Shown here piece by piece: positions 46,231 through 56,293 of a stretch of 60,146 bases of DNA; within the stretch, counting starts at the first letter, position 1, and every line of letters starts with the position of its first letter. The notes beneath the pieces were generated by a model. The model saw nothing but the letters and a program-made list of their open reading frames with translations, was not told where the DNA came from and ran no database searches. The stretch is from Paulinella micropora (Eukaryota; Cercozoa; Imbricatea; Euglyphida). The DNA is taken from NCBI GenBank assembly GCA_009731375.1, contig BJOX01000367.1, positions 216,580-276,725 of the forward strand. Direction: 5' to 3'. The position numbers were made by a program, and so were the translations under genes.

Positions 46231-49200
46231 CTGGAGGGGGAAGAAGAGAGGAAGGAGAAGACTGTGAAGTTTAACCCTAAAGTCACAGTGCTTTCTAATG
46301 CTGTTGTGCAGACTGGGCCAACGCTTCCTCTATGTGAAAACAAAGATGTGGGTACACAGAGACTGCAGCCCCAAGGTAGTCTCATACCCGTTCATACAGC
46401 ACGGTTACCAATGATAACTGATGCAAATAGGAAGGCGAGACTTGCGATGGAGGCGAGGAGGCCAATGGCAGACGTATCGCCTCGGCCAAGCAAACAACCA
46501 CGAACAGACTCAATGTCTACGGTCGCGGCGGGTGGCGAGCAAAAAGACAATGTGTGTACTCAAGTACCACAAGACAATGTCGCTCAAATAGTAAACGCAC
46601 CAGTACCGCAGAATAATAAAAATGTTAATGAGGTGAAGCAGGAGGAGAAGAAGGAGGAGTTGAAAAACTTAGAGACAAGACTCCAAAATTTGGAACGTAA
46701 AGTTCTTGTTCTCGCAGCCAATATACACAGGCCCGATGCTCTGTGTTATACGGAACTTTATTGTGAAACATTGAAGACAATATTAAAAGTTGGTAATGAT
46801 ACGATGGCGAATATTAATATTGTCGGCAGGAAGTTTTTTAATCGATACCGGGACTGGGTGGACGGAAATATGAAAAAGTCAACGGGCACTCTCAAAGGAG
46901 TGAGCAGCCGGACGGATATCACGGGAATCATCACACTGACCTTTAAATTGAAATCCGCACGAGTATACCGTATGGACCTCTATGTCGTCCCCGGTTACCA
47001 CGGGTCAATATTACTATCGTATGACCAATTGGCTACGATGGGGGCTGTGATTGATTGCGCCGCACGGCGAGTGATATATGGAGTAAAAAGAGGAGAAGAG
47101 AACGATATTGATCCCTTCAACGCTACTGACTCTTATGAGGCTTATGAGCTGAGTCTAGCGACGGATCACAAAAAGATGGCCATCGCACATGAGGCACTTG
47201 AGGTGTACGTTCACCCCCATGTCGTAAGACCGGATGAACTGTCCTGGACCGACAATTGGGAATCCCAAGTGTGCACTGTCACAGTTCCGACATGCCATTG
47301 GGACAAAAAGTCTATTGATGACTTAATCGAGAAGCGAAAGGAGGAGATTATATGTGTCGCACAAAGAAGCCCGTCGTTGGCGAGATTCGCGGAAGGAGTA
47401 GGAACAGATGTCCATATTACTAACGGATACTGTTTCCATGCGAAAGTAGGAGAAGAAAAAAGGGAGGCGTTTGTACCAAGGAGAACGGGGCGAATCCCGG
47501 ATACTCCACCAGAAACTATTAAAAGTTTTATTACTGATTTCTGGGGTGACGAGCCCACGTGGCCGCGTTCACTGTCTGAAGTGAAGAAATGCTTACGGAC
47601 TTTATTCGAAAATAATAAGCCGTATACTATTATCCTGCCATATAATGAGAAGGCGATATGGGCGCAGGAAATAAGGGACCGGCTTATTGATCATCCTATA
47701 CCGGTACCCTCTCGCAAGCAACAGCTAGTGGTGGCTTGTCGTATGGGAACTCGTGAGCAGAGCAGTGCATACAAGCGGAAGCTCAGAGACCTCGACAAGT
47801 TGAAATTGATACCGCAAGCATTCACATGCTTTGATGGTTTTTACACCCGTAAAGCTCCTTTGCAATACGCGAGACTCATTGACATGCTGGTGGAGCTCGG
47901 TAAAGATGATGAGCCGGACACGGTCACGTATGAAAAGACGGGCCTAGATGATGTCTCGGAAGAGGACTTAGGCTTGGAGGAGGACAGAGAACCCCTCAAG
48001 CAACATAAGCAGATGTCTGATGAAGATTTTCAAGAGGCGGCGCGGAAAATATTGGAAGAAGGAGTAGGCACGGAGAAGGAGAAGGAGCTTTTAAAAGCCA
48101 AATTAGAGGCGAACAAGGAAATTTTTGACCCTCCACATGCAGGTGGTGTCAAGCCTGAAGATTTCACTGCGGTTATTTACAAAATACCGGGTGCGGAGCC
48201 GTCACCGGCACCACGAAGGGCGAATTTGAGTATACATGAGGCGAAGATAGCGGAGGAGCTAGCAAGACAGCTGCTCAATGAGGACTTTATTGAGAGATCA
48301 ACATCTCCAATAGTCTCACAACCGAGAATAGTGCCGAAGCCAGGAGGAGAATGGCGCCTGACAGTTAACTATGCTCGTGTTAACAAGGTGCTGGAGGAAG
48401 AGAGAAATCCTCTCCCGACATTAGAAGAAGGAAGGAGAGTACTGCGGAATGCAAAATTCTATTCGGTCATTGACCTTAAGAATGGCTTCTGGCAGATACC
48501 ACTGGAGGAAAAGTCCAGATGGCTGACGGCGTTTGTGGTGGGTATGGAAATATACCAATGGAAAGTGCTTCCGATGGGCCTCAAGCAAGCCCCAGGACTT
48601 TTCCAGAAGGCGATGCAGAAGATGTTGAGCAGTCAGTACGATGATTTGTCTGACGGTGGCTTTATGAGAAGGCGGGGACAGAAGGCGGGAGAATATGCAT
48701 TTTGCTATATCGATGACATTATCGTATACTCTAACACAATGGAGGAGCATATCGATCATTTGTCCGATATATTCAGGCGCATCGGAGCTTTTGGCCTGAA
48801 GTGCAATCTAAAGAAGTGTCAACTTGCCAAGACGAGTGTGACATACTTAGGGTACGAGATCTCCCATAATCGAGTCTCGATATCCAAAGAGAAGAGGGAG
48901 GAGATTATGAATCGACCGATACCGAAGAACCGCACTGAATTGCACTCATTCCTTGCGATGGCGCAATACTATAGCCAGTTTATACCCGATTGGGGTGCAA
49001 CACGGGCTAAAGTGGAGAAAATGATAGATTTTGGAGACTTTGAGAAGTGGGACGAAGAGGCTTTGCAAGCGTTTCATGCGCTCAAAGATCTCATTTACAA
49101 AGACCCGAAAGACGGAGGACTGGTGTTAACGATGCCCGACTTTACGAAACAATTCGTAGTCGATACAGACGCATCTAAGTTTGCGATTGGGGCTGTATTA

Positions 49201-52044
49201 CAACAAGAGGATGAGGAGAAGAAATTACGCCCAATCATGTTTATTAGTAGGAAGTTGTGTGCGGCGGAGAGAAACTATTGCACAAGGCAAAGAGAGGCGT
49301 TGGCGGTAGTATGGGCCCTCAAGAGGCTCAGAGAGTATTTGTGGGGAGGACCTCAATTTACTGTCAGAACTGATCATCATAACCTGTTATGGTTGATGAA
49401 TCATGAACAGACGGGACGGCTGGCGCGGTGGCAAGCGTTCTTGTCTTGTTTCGATTTTACAATGGTCCATCTACCGGGAAAGCGAAATGTGGTCGCTGAT
49501 AGCCTCTCTAGGCTAGAGTTTAACTCAGAAGTATCGGCGTTGGTGTCCACGGTGGAGATGGAAGACTTGTCCACTGACAAGGTGTATGAGGTCAGCCACA
49601 TTGAGGCGATGGAGATGGCGAGTGGAGTCCGATATGACCGCACAGGTCTACGGTACAGTCCACAAGGCCCGGATCACGGGATATGTTGTGAGCTACATAC
49701 CCAGGAGGACGCTGAGTGGTCCTATGAGGTATATGAGAATGCGAAGGCGAACATAAGAGAGGAAGAGGAGACGCAGGAAGTTTATGCGGAGCCTCCTCAA
49801 GAGCGGAGAAGTGACCTAGACGATGACCCGGAAAGAATCGGGGTACGGCTAGAAGATGGTACTATCCATATAGCCTCGCCTACCGCATGGAGGCAACAAC
49901 AGGCTCAAGATCCGGAGTTTAAAGAACTGATACAGTTATATCAGAACCCGGATGAGCTACGGATGACGAAAGCGATCAAAGATCAGATGAAGGAGATGGG
50001 ATGGAGAGATGGTCTACTGTGGTACAAGGGCCTTCACGGTCGCTATGCGTCACAGCCGGACAAATGGACCCTTTGGGTACCGGAGAGTCTGAGACGATTT
50101 ATATTTGTCGCAGCCCACAATTGCCCACTTTTGGCGCATCCGGGTCGACAACGAACTCATATGTTCGTAGCGAGGCGATTCTGGTGGAAGAAGATGAAGG
50201 AGGAGATAGATCAGGCGGTGGATGCATGCATCCCGTGCAAGATAAACAAAACACCACTGAAGGCAAATTTCGGCCTGATTGGCGAATTTCCTCTTCATGC
50301 GGGGATGTTTGAGTTTATACACATTGATCATGTGGGACCTTTCCCAGAATCGAAGGATGGTTACAAATACCTCCTTACGGCTATTGACAGAGCCACCAAC
50401 TATGTGTGGATCATCCCTGTCAAAGACGTTACCGGCAAGACGACGGCCGAGGCGCTGATCGATAGGATCATCTCACAGATCGGAGTACCAAGAAAGATAT
50501 GTTCTGATCGAGGCTCGGACTTTAATAACGAGGTCATCGACAAACTATCTAAGTATTACGGGATGAAATGGCAATATGTTACTGCCTATAACCCGCGAGC
50601 AAATGGGAAAATCGAGCGGGTACACAGACCCCTCAAAGCCTCGCTAAAGATGTATTGCACGAAGAAGGAGAATCAAAGAGCATGGGTCGAGGCAGCACCA
50701 TCATTTGCGTTTGCAATGAACTGTCTACCCTCTACGGCGTTAGGAGGCTCGAAGAGCTCAATCTCGCCATATCAGTTAGTATATGGGCGTGAGCCTGATA
50801 TCCCGACTTCGCTCCTTCACCCAAAAGACACTTGGGCGGATGCGGATGAGTTGTTTGGGATGAGACTTAGAGTGAAGATGGAGGCGGAACAAATAGTCAG
50901 GGCGCATAGAGAGGCGGAGCGCCGAAAGACTGATGCTGAAGGGGTGCGACAAGCGCACTTGGATCAGATCAAGTTCCAGGTCGGGGATATTGTACTATTG
51001 TACCATCCTCAAGTCCCGAAGGGAGTCAGCTCTAAGCTGTTCACTCACTGGAAAGGACCTTATCAGATTATGGAACAGACGGGACCTCTGAATTACAAGA
51101 TCAGGGGTAGAGGGAAGGTGCAAATTGTGAATGTAAGAAGGCTGATTAAGTATGATCCCTTCTTACTGGAAGATGAATCCGTTGAGGAGGCGTTAAAACG
51201 GATGAAGGATGATTTCAAAGAGGTGCCGCCCATCCACAAGGAGGCTGGCATAGACCAAGACGATGCTTATCGGGCACCGATAGCTGAGAAGGAGGAGAGT
51301 GAGGTGGACAGCAAGGAGAAGACTGACCGCATAAGCGCGGTGGGGACTCAGTCCAAGTCTCCGCGAGAGCATAGCGGAAAGAAGGAGAAGATCACAGAGG
51401 CGCAACTAGGGAGAGCGCGGAATGATCTTATCAACGACCAACCGAGGAAGGCGATGAGGTCGATGAGATCAAAGGATGTCCACCAGGAGGAGGAGGGGAC
51501 GGACACTGACCCAAACGCGGGCAACGTTGAGATTGTCCATGAGCGATGGAAGGAAGGCGATGCGATAGCAACCATCGCATGGGTGAAAAATGTTTTCTAT
51601 CTGATGAGACCAGCGGAACAACATGTCGCTGATGACACTCTCTCAGACTTATACTTGATGCGGGTCGTGGCGGTCCCACGACAGATGCGTGTCACACGGA
51701 CACTCAAAATATCATCAGCCGCAAAGATAGTACAACCGATACTCCAGTTCTGGAGAAGTATGGACCCGGTTGAGGATCCAAAGGCAAGACATTATCTGCC
51801 AGTATATAAAGACGCAAAAAGTCTCGAGACATGGGATGATACAATTACTCCCAGAGACAAGGATTACACTGCGTGGACCATTCAGACACTGCCAAGAGGA
51901 GTGCTTGATGTCCCTTTTGAATTATCGTTGGGCGGAATCCCTAATAAGATCTGGGACATTCTCGAACAGTCAAAGTTCGATCTGACTTTTGTTGGTGGTC
52001 CTCCACCAGGCAAAGAAATCCGCGCCAGACGACGAAGGCAGTGA
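46231..52044 (+). CDS. pol: Pol polyprotein: protease, RT, RNase H, integrase
   Basis: Open in the gag frame from directly after the gag TGA; the first ATG is only at 46411, so readthrough from gag is likely. Numbering from 46264: a retropepsin-like region near 179-255, with D-T-M where D-T-G is expected and I-L-L-S-Y-D-Q-L-A-T-M-G-A-V-I-D-C matching the second conserved segment; reverse transcriptase with LPMGLKQAPG and YIDD at 815-818; RNase H (VVDTDASKFAIGAVL, about 967); integrase with H-x6-H and C-x2-C, then the D,D-35-E core (I-D-H-V-G from about 1354, C-S-D-R-G-S-D, G-K-I-E-R); then a GPY/F-type module (H-W-K-G-P-Y). About 290 residues follow with no recognised domain. Domain order places it in Ty3/gypsy. 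Confidence 0.93.
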   Translation: MEGEEERKEKTVKFNPKVTVLSNAVVQTGPTLPLCENKDVGTQRLQPQGSLIPVHTARLPMITDANRKARLAMEARRPMADVSPRPSKQPRTDSMSTVAAGGEQKDNVCTQVPQDNVAQIVNAPVPQNNKNVNEVKQEEKKEELKNLETRLQNLERKVLVLAANIHRPDALCYTELYCETLKTILKVGNDTMANINIVGRKFFNRYRDWVDGNMKKSTGTLKGVSSRTDITGIITLTFKLKSARVYRMDLYVVPGYHGSILLSYDQLATMGAVIDCAARRVIYGVKRGEENDIDPFNATDSYEAYELSLATDHKKMAIAHEALEVYVHPHVVRPDELSWTDNWESQVCTVTVPTCHWDKKSIDDLIEKRKEEIICVAQRSPSLARFAEGVGTDVHITNGYCFHAKVGEEKREAFVPRRTGRIPDTPPETIKSFITDFWGDEPTWPRSLSEVKKCLRTLFENNKPYTIILPYNEKAIWAQEIRDRLIDHPIPVPSRKQQLVVACRMGTREQSSAYKRKLRDLDKLKLIPQAFTCFDGFYTRKAPLQYARLIDMLVELGKDDEPDTVTYEKTGLDDVSEEDLGLEEDREPLKQHKQMSDEDFQEAARKILEEGVGTEKEKELLKAKLEANKEIFDPPHAGGVKPEDFTAVIYKIPGAEPSPAPRRANLSIHEAKIAEELARQLLNEDFIERSTSPIVSQPRIVPKPGGEWRLTVNYARVNKVLEEERNPLPTLEEGRRVLRNAKFYSVIDLKNGFWQIPLEEKSRWLTAFVVGMEIYQWKVLPMGLKQAPGLFQKAMQKMLSSQYDDLSDGGFMRRRGQKAGEYAFCYIDDIIVYSNTMEEHIDHLSDIFRRIGAFGLKCNLKKCQLAKTSVTYLGYEISHNRVSISKEKREEIMNRPIPKNRTELHSFLAMAQYYSQFIPDWGATRAKVEKMIDFGDFEKWDEEALQAFHALKDLIYKDPKDGGLVLTMPDFTKQFVVDTDASKFAIGAVLQQEDEEKKLRPIMFISRKLCAAERNYCTRQREALAVVWALKRLREYLWGGPQFTVRTDHHNLLWLMNHEQTGRLARWQAFLSCFDFTMVHLPGKRNVVADSLSRLEFNSEVSALVSTVEMEDLSTDKVYEVSHIEAMEMASGVRYDRTGLRYSPQGPDHGICCELHTQEDAEWSYEVYENAKANIREEEETQEVYAEPPQERRSDLDDDPERIGVRLEDGTIHIASPTAWRQQQAQDPEFKELIQLYQNPDELRMTKAIKDQMKEMGWRDGLLWYKGLHGRYASQPDKWTLWVPESLRRFIFVAAHNCPLLAHPGRQRTHMFVARRFWWKKMKEEIDQAVDACIPCKINKTPLKANFGLIGEFPLHAGMFEFIHIDHVGPFPESKDGYKYLLTAIDRATNYVWIIPVKDVTGKTTAEALIDRIISQIGVPRKICSDRGSDFNNEVIDKLSKYYGMKWQYVTAYNPRANGKIERVHRPLKASLKMYCTKKENQRAWVEAAPSFAFAMNCLPSTALGGSKSSISPYQLVYGREPDIPTSLLHPKDTWADADELFGMRLRVKMEAEQIVRAHREAERRKTDAEGVRQAHLDQIKFQVGDIVLLYHPQVPKGVSSKLFTHWKGPYQIMEQTGPLNYKIRGRGKVQIVNVRRLIKYDPFLLEDESVEEALKRMKDDFKEVPPIHKEAGIDQDDAYRAPIAEKEESEVDSKEKTDRISAVGTQSKSPREHSGKKEKITEAQLGRARNDLINDQPRKAMRSMRSKDVHQEEEGTDTDPNAGNVEIVHERWKEGDAIATIAWVKNVFYLMRPAEQHVADDTLSDLYLMRVVAVPRQMRVTRTLKISSAAKIVQPILQFWRSMDPVEDPKARHYLPVYKDAKSLETWDDTITPRDKDYTAWTIQTLPRGVLDVPFELSLGGIPNKIWDILEQSKFDLTFVGGPPPGKEIRARRRRQ

Positions 52045-52886
52045 CAAAGAAACTATTTTTCTTTATGCGTCTCAAATAAACTGATTGATTGCCCACGGCG
52101 TATCATGATTTGATCATGCATCATCAGTTATCAATATGAATATTAAAAAGACTCAGTGATATAACTTGGCATTCGATCGCAACATACGAGTGCGAAAGGT
52201 CGATCGACGATAATACTACACCGTACACGGGGATCGCTAGTGTATTGAGCGATGGTGTTCCCGGGTATGACCCTTTCCAAGTCCTGGGATGATGTTCTCG
52301 AAAATGAAATGTTCTCTGAAACTTTCATTAAATTATTTTTTACGATAGATTATATACTGTCGTACCTGAGCACGGTCAATCTCTACTTGTGTCGGTATAT
52401 CGCAGGGTCGGGTACATACACCTCGACTTCGGATATAGCTATTAGGACTGGCCCCCTAATACTATATCATAGGATATCCGCCTTATACAAGGGTATGTCA
52501 TTAAAAAAGACAATGTACTTACGATCTCCCTGTGAATAATAATAATAATAATGATAATGATAAGAAGAAGAAGGAGATCAAAGGGGGAATCGTACTACAG
52601 CACCACGTTGCTTGTATTTTTTTTTTAATTGCACGTTTGTTCTTGACATACTGCCGAGAAGAAAAAAAAAAAAAGAGAGATTGAGGGGAAGGAGTTCAAA
52701 ATTTACAAGAAAGGCTAGAGAATCCGCTTTGACGTGCCGTATGAGGATATATTTATCGTCTTTTAGCGTCTATCCGTGGGTCGATGCGCTGTGTGGCATG
52801 ACTCCATAGCGCATACTATTTGCAGAAAGAAATCAGAAGGTGTATGACGAAAATGCTATTTCCGTCATAAAATCGGGAGGGGGTAC
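52045..52886 (+). other. Retrotransposon 3' non-coding region
   Basis: About 840 bp between the pol stop and the 3' LTR. A 95-codon open frame at 52252-52539 (MVFPGMTLSKSWDDVLENEM) has a hydrophobic middle but no recognised domain; I do not consider it an established gene. AAT repeat lies near 52538-52560. The tract just before the LTR (52871-52886, AATCGGGAGGGGGTAC) is the likely polypurine primer for plus-strand synthesis. Confidence 0.6.
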
Positions 52887-53123
52887 TGTAGGCATCACCC
52901 CCCGGATAGCCGGTAAAAAATACCTTTTCCTGGTGACAGGTGCACCGGCTTGTTTTTCAGTATTATTTGTCCGGATTGGACCTGATGCCATTTTATTCCT
53001 GGTCTGTTGCCGTTTTCCTTTTTGGCTTCACTGAGCTAATACAACGAGACATCATTCTCATTCTTGAGGACTGTGTTTGGTTGTATTACCGACTTTTTAC
53101 GAGCTATCGTTGGGGGCATTACA
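52887..53123 (+). repeat. 3' LTR
   Basis: 237 bp, nearly identical to the 5' LTR and followed by GCCT. The polymerase gene resumes at once. Confidence 0.95.
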
Positions 53124-55042
53124 GCCTTAACAAGAGAAACTATAAGCACGAATAACATTGGAGAAGAAGCAGACATTATGATTTATTTAGAGAACAACCA
53201 TTATTTTGGATTAACTAAAATATATAAACAAAAATGTGAAAAATGTTTAAGGAAACTTATGTCAAAAAACACACTTGTAATCCAAAAATGATAAATTATG
53301 CGAATAGAAAAATTTTGAAGAACGGACGAAGACATTTGATAACCAAATTTGATAAGGATAAAATTAATAACAAAGATGAAGTTATTCATTACGACCTAGA
53401 AACTTTTAGAAATAACACTCTTGCTGACGGCTTTGATATTCACGACTGCTATATAGTCGGATATACTCAAGGGGCGGAAGGATTTCAATATTTCGCTGGT
53501 GTTGATTGTATTTCTAAATTTCTTGACTTTGTCTTGGAGAGAGGACAAAAATTAACAATAGAATGGGGTAATAGAATGCTTCATAATCCAGTCAAGAAAG
53601 TAGCAGGAGTAAGAAAGAAGAGAAATAAAGATGAAGAATCACCAATTTTATATGTGATGGCTTTAACGGGGCGAACTTTGACCACTACTTTATTAAACAG
53701 GAATTAATAAGAAGAGGCATTAAACCAAAATCTCACATGATTAATAACGGCTCAATAATTTCTTTACAATTTGAAAATATCAAAATGTGGGATATGTGTA
53801 AGCATACTCAAGGGACGTTAAAAGAAAACTTAGAAAATATGAAATGTAAAACTCTTAAAGGAGATTTTGACCACGACAAGGCATCTACTTGGGAAACAAT
53901 GAGTGAAGAATTAAGAAATAAGTGTCTTGAATATTTGAAGTGTGATGTTATGGGGTTAAAAGAGTTATATGACAAAATAAACACATAGATATTTGAAAAA
54001 CACTCAGTGATTTTAACTTCATACATTTCAACTTCAAGCCTCGCTTTCAATATCTGGAAAAAAATGATTGATGATAAGCACGATGTAAGACTCCCAATAT
54101 TGAACAAGAGAAGGCGTTTAAAAAAGCGGTTATCGGAGCAAGAACATATCCAAGCAAAAAAAGATTTACTTCAAAACAATACAAGGACTACTTAGAAGGG
54201 AAAATCACATTTGACGAATTAACCGATTATTTAGTTGATGCGGATGTCGTATCTTTATACCCAACAGCGATGCTTAATTTATTTATGGTTGGAGAAATTA
54301 AACTGGCTATCGCACCATTTGACTATAATAATCTTCCTATCGGTATTTACAATGTTGATTATATCTCACCAAAAGACATTCTACATTCAAGAATAGGACA
54401 GAGAAATAAAATGGGCTCATTAAAGTGGAATTTAGTGGATATGAAAGACCAATGGCTTACAAGTGTTGATATTGAAGATATGATTAAGGAAGGCTACGAT
54501 ATAACAATTCATAAAGGATACTATACGGAGGAGGCTGAACCAGTATTTAAAGAATACATACTGGAAATGTTTAAGGCGAAAGAAAATAGCGAAAAAGGCA
54601 CACCGCAATATTTATTAGCCAAACTATTTATGAATTCGTTATACGGAAAGATGATACAACGACCTATCCCAACAGAAGCAGAATATATTAAATCAAATGA
54701 GGAGTATTGGAAATTTTGGACAAAAAATTATATATCTGATGTGGTTGAATTCAAAGATAAAGACGGAAACAAACTTTGGCACGTATCTGGAATTCCTAGA
54801 AAGGAAGAAATAATTGAAGGTAGCATAACTAAACCTTCTCACTACGGGGCTTTCATTCTAGCATATAGCAGGCGAATGATGTATAACTACATAAAAGATG
54901 CTAATCCAAATAAAGAAATAGAGGCTGATTTCTATTACACCGATACCGATAGTCTAGTGGTGCATGTTAGGTTTGCCAAACTAATCAAAAGACTTGGTGA
55001 TAAATCTCTTGGCGGTATAACAGATGACTTAGGAGATTGCTG
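53124..55042 (+). pseudogene. Protein-primed DNA polymerase B, catalytic part (frameshifted, truncated)
   Basis: Continues the gene begun at 41743. Exonuclease motifs H-Y-D-L-E-T (Exo I, near 53385), N-G-A-N-F-D-H-Y-F (Exo II, near 53665) and L-K-C-D-V-M-G-L (Exo III, near 53935), and polymerase motifs DVVSLYPTAM (near 54244), K-L-F-M-N-S-L-Y-G-K and Y-T-D-T-D-S (54936-54953) are all present in order, as in DNA_pol_B_2. The frame is broken by shifts near 53255, 53655 and 54105 and a TAG at 53986. After G-G-I-T-D-D-L-G-D the homology ends at the junction with GC-rich DNA, so the C-terminal thumb is missing. It cannot make a functional enzyme. Confidence 0.9.
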
Positions 55043-55429
55043 TTAGGCCGCCGCGTACACCACGCCGCGCGCGCCGGGGGGCCGCAGGTTGCGCAGGGCC
55101 TCGGCTAGGCCCCCCGGACCGATGGCGCGCTCCACCAAGAGGCCGGCCAGGGCCCGCTCGGCGCTGCCCACGCCGCACACGCCGGCGTGGTGCTCGGCAT
55201 CGGCCGAGCGGCACTGCCGATCACAGTACCAGATGGCGTCACACCGGTGGCAGCGGGCGCGGCCGGCCGGCTGGTCCGCCGCCCACCACGCCTGGCAGGC
55301 AGCGCGCCCGCAGAGCTGCCACAGGACTTCGCGGGGTGGGCGCGAGCGCGGGACAATCACGACGCGTCGTTTCCGCCCGGCCCGCTCCGCGAGGGCGGCG
55401 CGGGCCCGGCGCTTGCGCTTGCGGGTCAT
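55043..55429 (-). CDS. MYND-type zinc-finger protein (128 aa)
   Basis: Arg-rich N-terminus (MTRKRKRRARAALAERAGRK) followed by C-G-R-A-A-C, C-H-R-C, Y-C-D-R-Q-C and H-H-A-G-V-C, the zinc-ligand order of MYND fingers, which usually bind short proline-rich peptides in partner proteins. The stop codon TAA lies on the junction with the polymerase pseudogene (GCC TAA CAG), so the native C-terminus may be lost. No intron is evident. GC content is very high, unlike the DNA to the left. Confidence 0.65.
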   Translation of the reverse strand: MTRKRKRRARAALAERAGRKRRVVIVPRSRPPREVLWQLCGRAACQAWWAADQPAGRARCHRCDAIWYCDRQCRSADAEHHAGVCGVGSAERALAGLLVERAIGPGGLAEALRNLRPPGARGVVYAAA

Positions 55430-55601
55430 GTGTCTTCGTCAGGTTCTGCCACGGAGGGGGAGGGGTGCTAAAAAGGCTACGGCTGGAGGACTCTGGAGAG
55501 TCTGCGCGGTCGCTGCCCGGCGGTCGGCCGCAAGCTGTTTTGTGTGCCGGACGAGGGAGGCCCGGGGGAGAGCAGTCGGGGAGCGCTCCGAGGGGGGGGG
55601 G

Positions 55602-55655
55602 NNNNNNNNNNNNNNNNNNNNNNNNNNNNNNNNNNNNNNNNNNNNNNNNNNNNNN
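55602..55655. other. Assembly gap, 54 N
   Basis: Flanked by a G run on the left and a C run on the right, which probably caused the break. Confidence 1.
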
Positions 55656-56096
55656 CCCCCCCCCCCCCCCCCCCCGCTCGCCCCCGCCACGTGCACGCCA
55701 GCCCGCCGCCTGCCGGACGCCCTGCCCCTCCCCACCCCCACCCGCACACAGACGCGTACACAGACTGGTCGCGAACGTGCGCAGGGGGCGGCTCCGCAAG
55801 TCAACCGCCTGGACAGCCGCGCCGTCTACGTTATACAACGGTACGGCCACCGCGACGCGATGGCGGTCGCGGCCGGCGCAAGCCTGTCCGTGCGCTACGA
55901 CGGGCTGGCCTGCCGGCCCGCCGAGGGCGGGGGCTGCCGGCCGGCGTGTGGACGCTGCTTCGTGCGCCGCGTGCGCGTGGCCGGCTCGCGTGCCAGGCCG
56001 GACCTGTGTGCGAGCCACCTGCGGCGGTGGCAGAGGGAACGCGGGCAGAAGTGCCGGCTGGCGAGCGACGAAGGCGGTAGCCACCGGAAGATCTAG
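55656..56096 (+). CDS. Cys/Arg-rich protein, partial at 5' end
   Basis: The open frame from the gap to TAG at 56094-56096 contains QVNRLDSRAVYVIQRYGHRD, then A-C-R-P, G-G-C-R-P-A-C-G-R-C and P-D-L-C-A-S-H-L-R-R-W, a Cys cluster that could bind zinc, and a basic end (G-Q-K-C-R-L-A-S-D-E). The opposite strand is also open here, as expected in GC-rich DNA; I prefer this strand because of the Cys spacing. The N-terminus is lost in the gap. Function unknown. Confidence 0.4.
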   Translation, partial: PPPPPPPLAPATCTPARRLPDALPLPTPTRTQTRTQTGRERAQGAAPQVNRLDSRAVYVIQRYGHRDAMAVAAGASLSVRYDGLACRPAEGGGCRPACGRCFVRRVRVAGSRARPDLCASHLRRWQRERGQKCRLASDEGGSHRKI

Positions 56097-56293
56097 AAGC
56101 GCGGTGACAATGGTATATCTCTTATTATTACAAATACGCATGCTTAAGCAGAATCTCTTTCTTGCGCCCCTGCGTTCCCGGTCGGCCCGCGACTGCTACG
56201 AGCACAGAAAAAGGACAGTGCCCCCCCCCCCCCCTGGGACGACGAAGGGGGGGGGCTGGTCTAGTCCGTCTGGTGACAAGAAATGGAGGGGGT

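Larger units (their letters stand above)
42511..53123 (+). mobile_element. Ty3/gypsy-type LTR retrotransposon, near-intact
   Basis: The 10.6-kb element has 237-bp LTRs (42511-42747 and 52887-53123), a primer-binding-site candidate, a ~786-nt leader, gag, pol in the order protease, reverse transcriptase, RNase H, integrase, and a polypurine tract. The LTRs differ at about 3 positions, so insertion is recent. It is flanked by GCCT on both sides and inserted in the polymerase pseudogene. Both coding regions are open apart from the single UGA between them. A solo LTR lies at 15549-15786. Confidence 0.95.
40441..55042 (+). mobile_element. AT-rich Maverick/PLV/linear-plasmid-like element, truncated, interrupted
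   Basis: From about 40441 the sequence changes abruptly from ATGC repeats to AT-rich DNA with compact, same-strand small ORFs and a protein-primed family B DNA polymerase. The polymerase is split by the retrotransposon at 42511-53123 and stops at 55042, where GC-rich DNA starts. About 4 kb of element remains. Small ORFs followed by a type B polymerase with a long N-terminal region are typical of polinton-like viruses, virophages, Mavericks and linear plasmids. No capsid, ATPase or integrase gene is present to choose among them. No terminal inverted repeat was identified; AT-rich direct repeats (TTTTAAATAAAAA) occur at 40630-40690. Confidence 0.75.

Noticed and set aside
52252-52539. Third retrotransposon gene (env-like)
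   Set aside because: Only 95 codons, one hydrophobic stretch, no signal peptide or known motif; not enough to claim a gene.
55239-56141. Minus-strand 300-codon frame opposite the Cys-rich ORF
   Set aside because: High GC keeps several frames open. Its sequence is Ala/Arg/Pro-rich without motif and spans the gap; the plus strand has a Cys cluster and a cleaner C-terminus.
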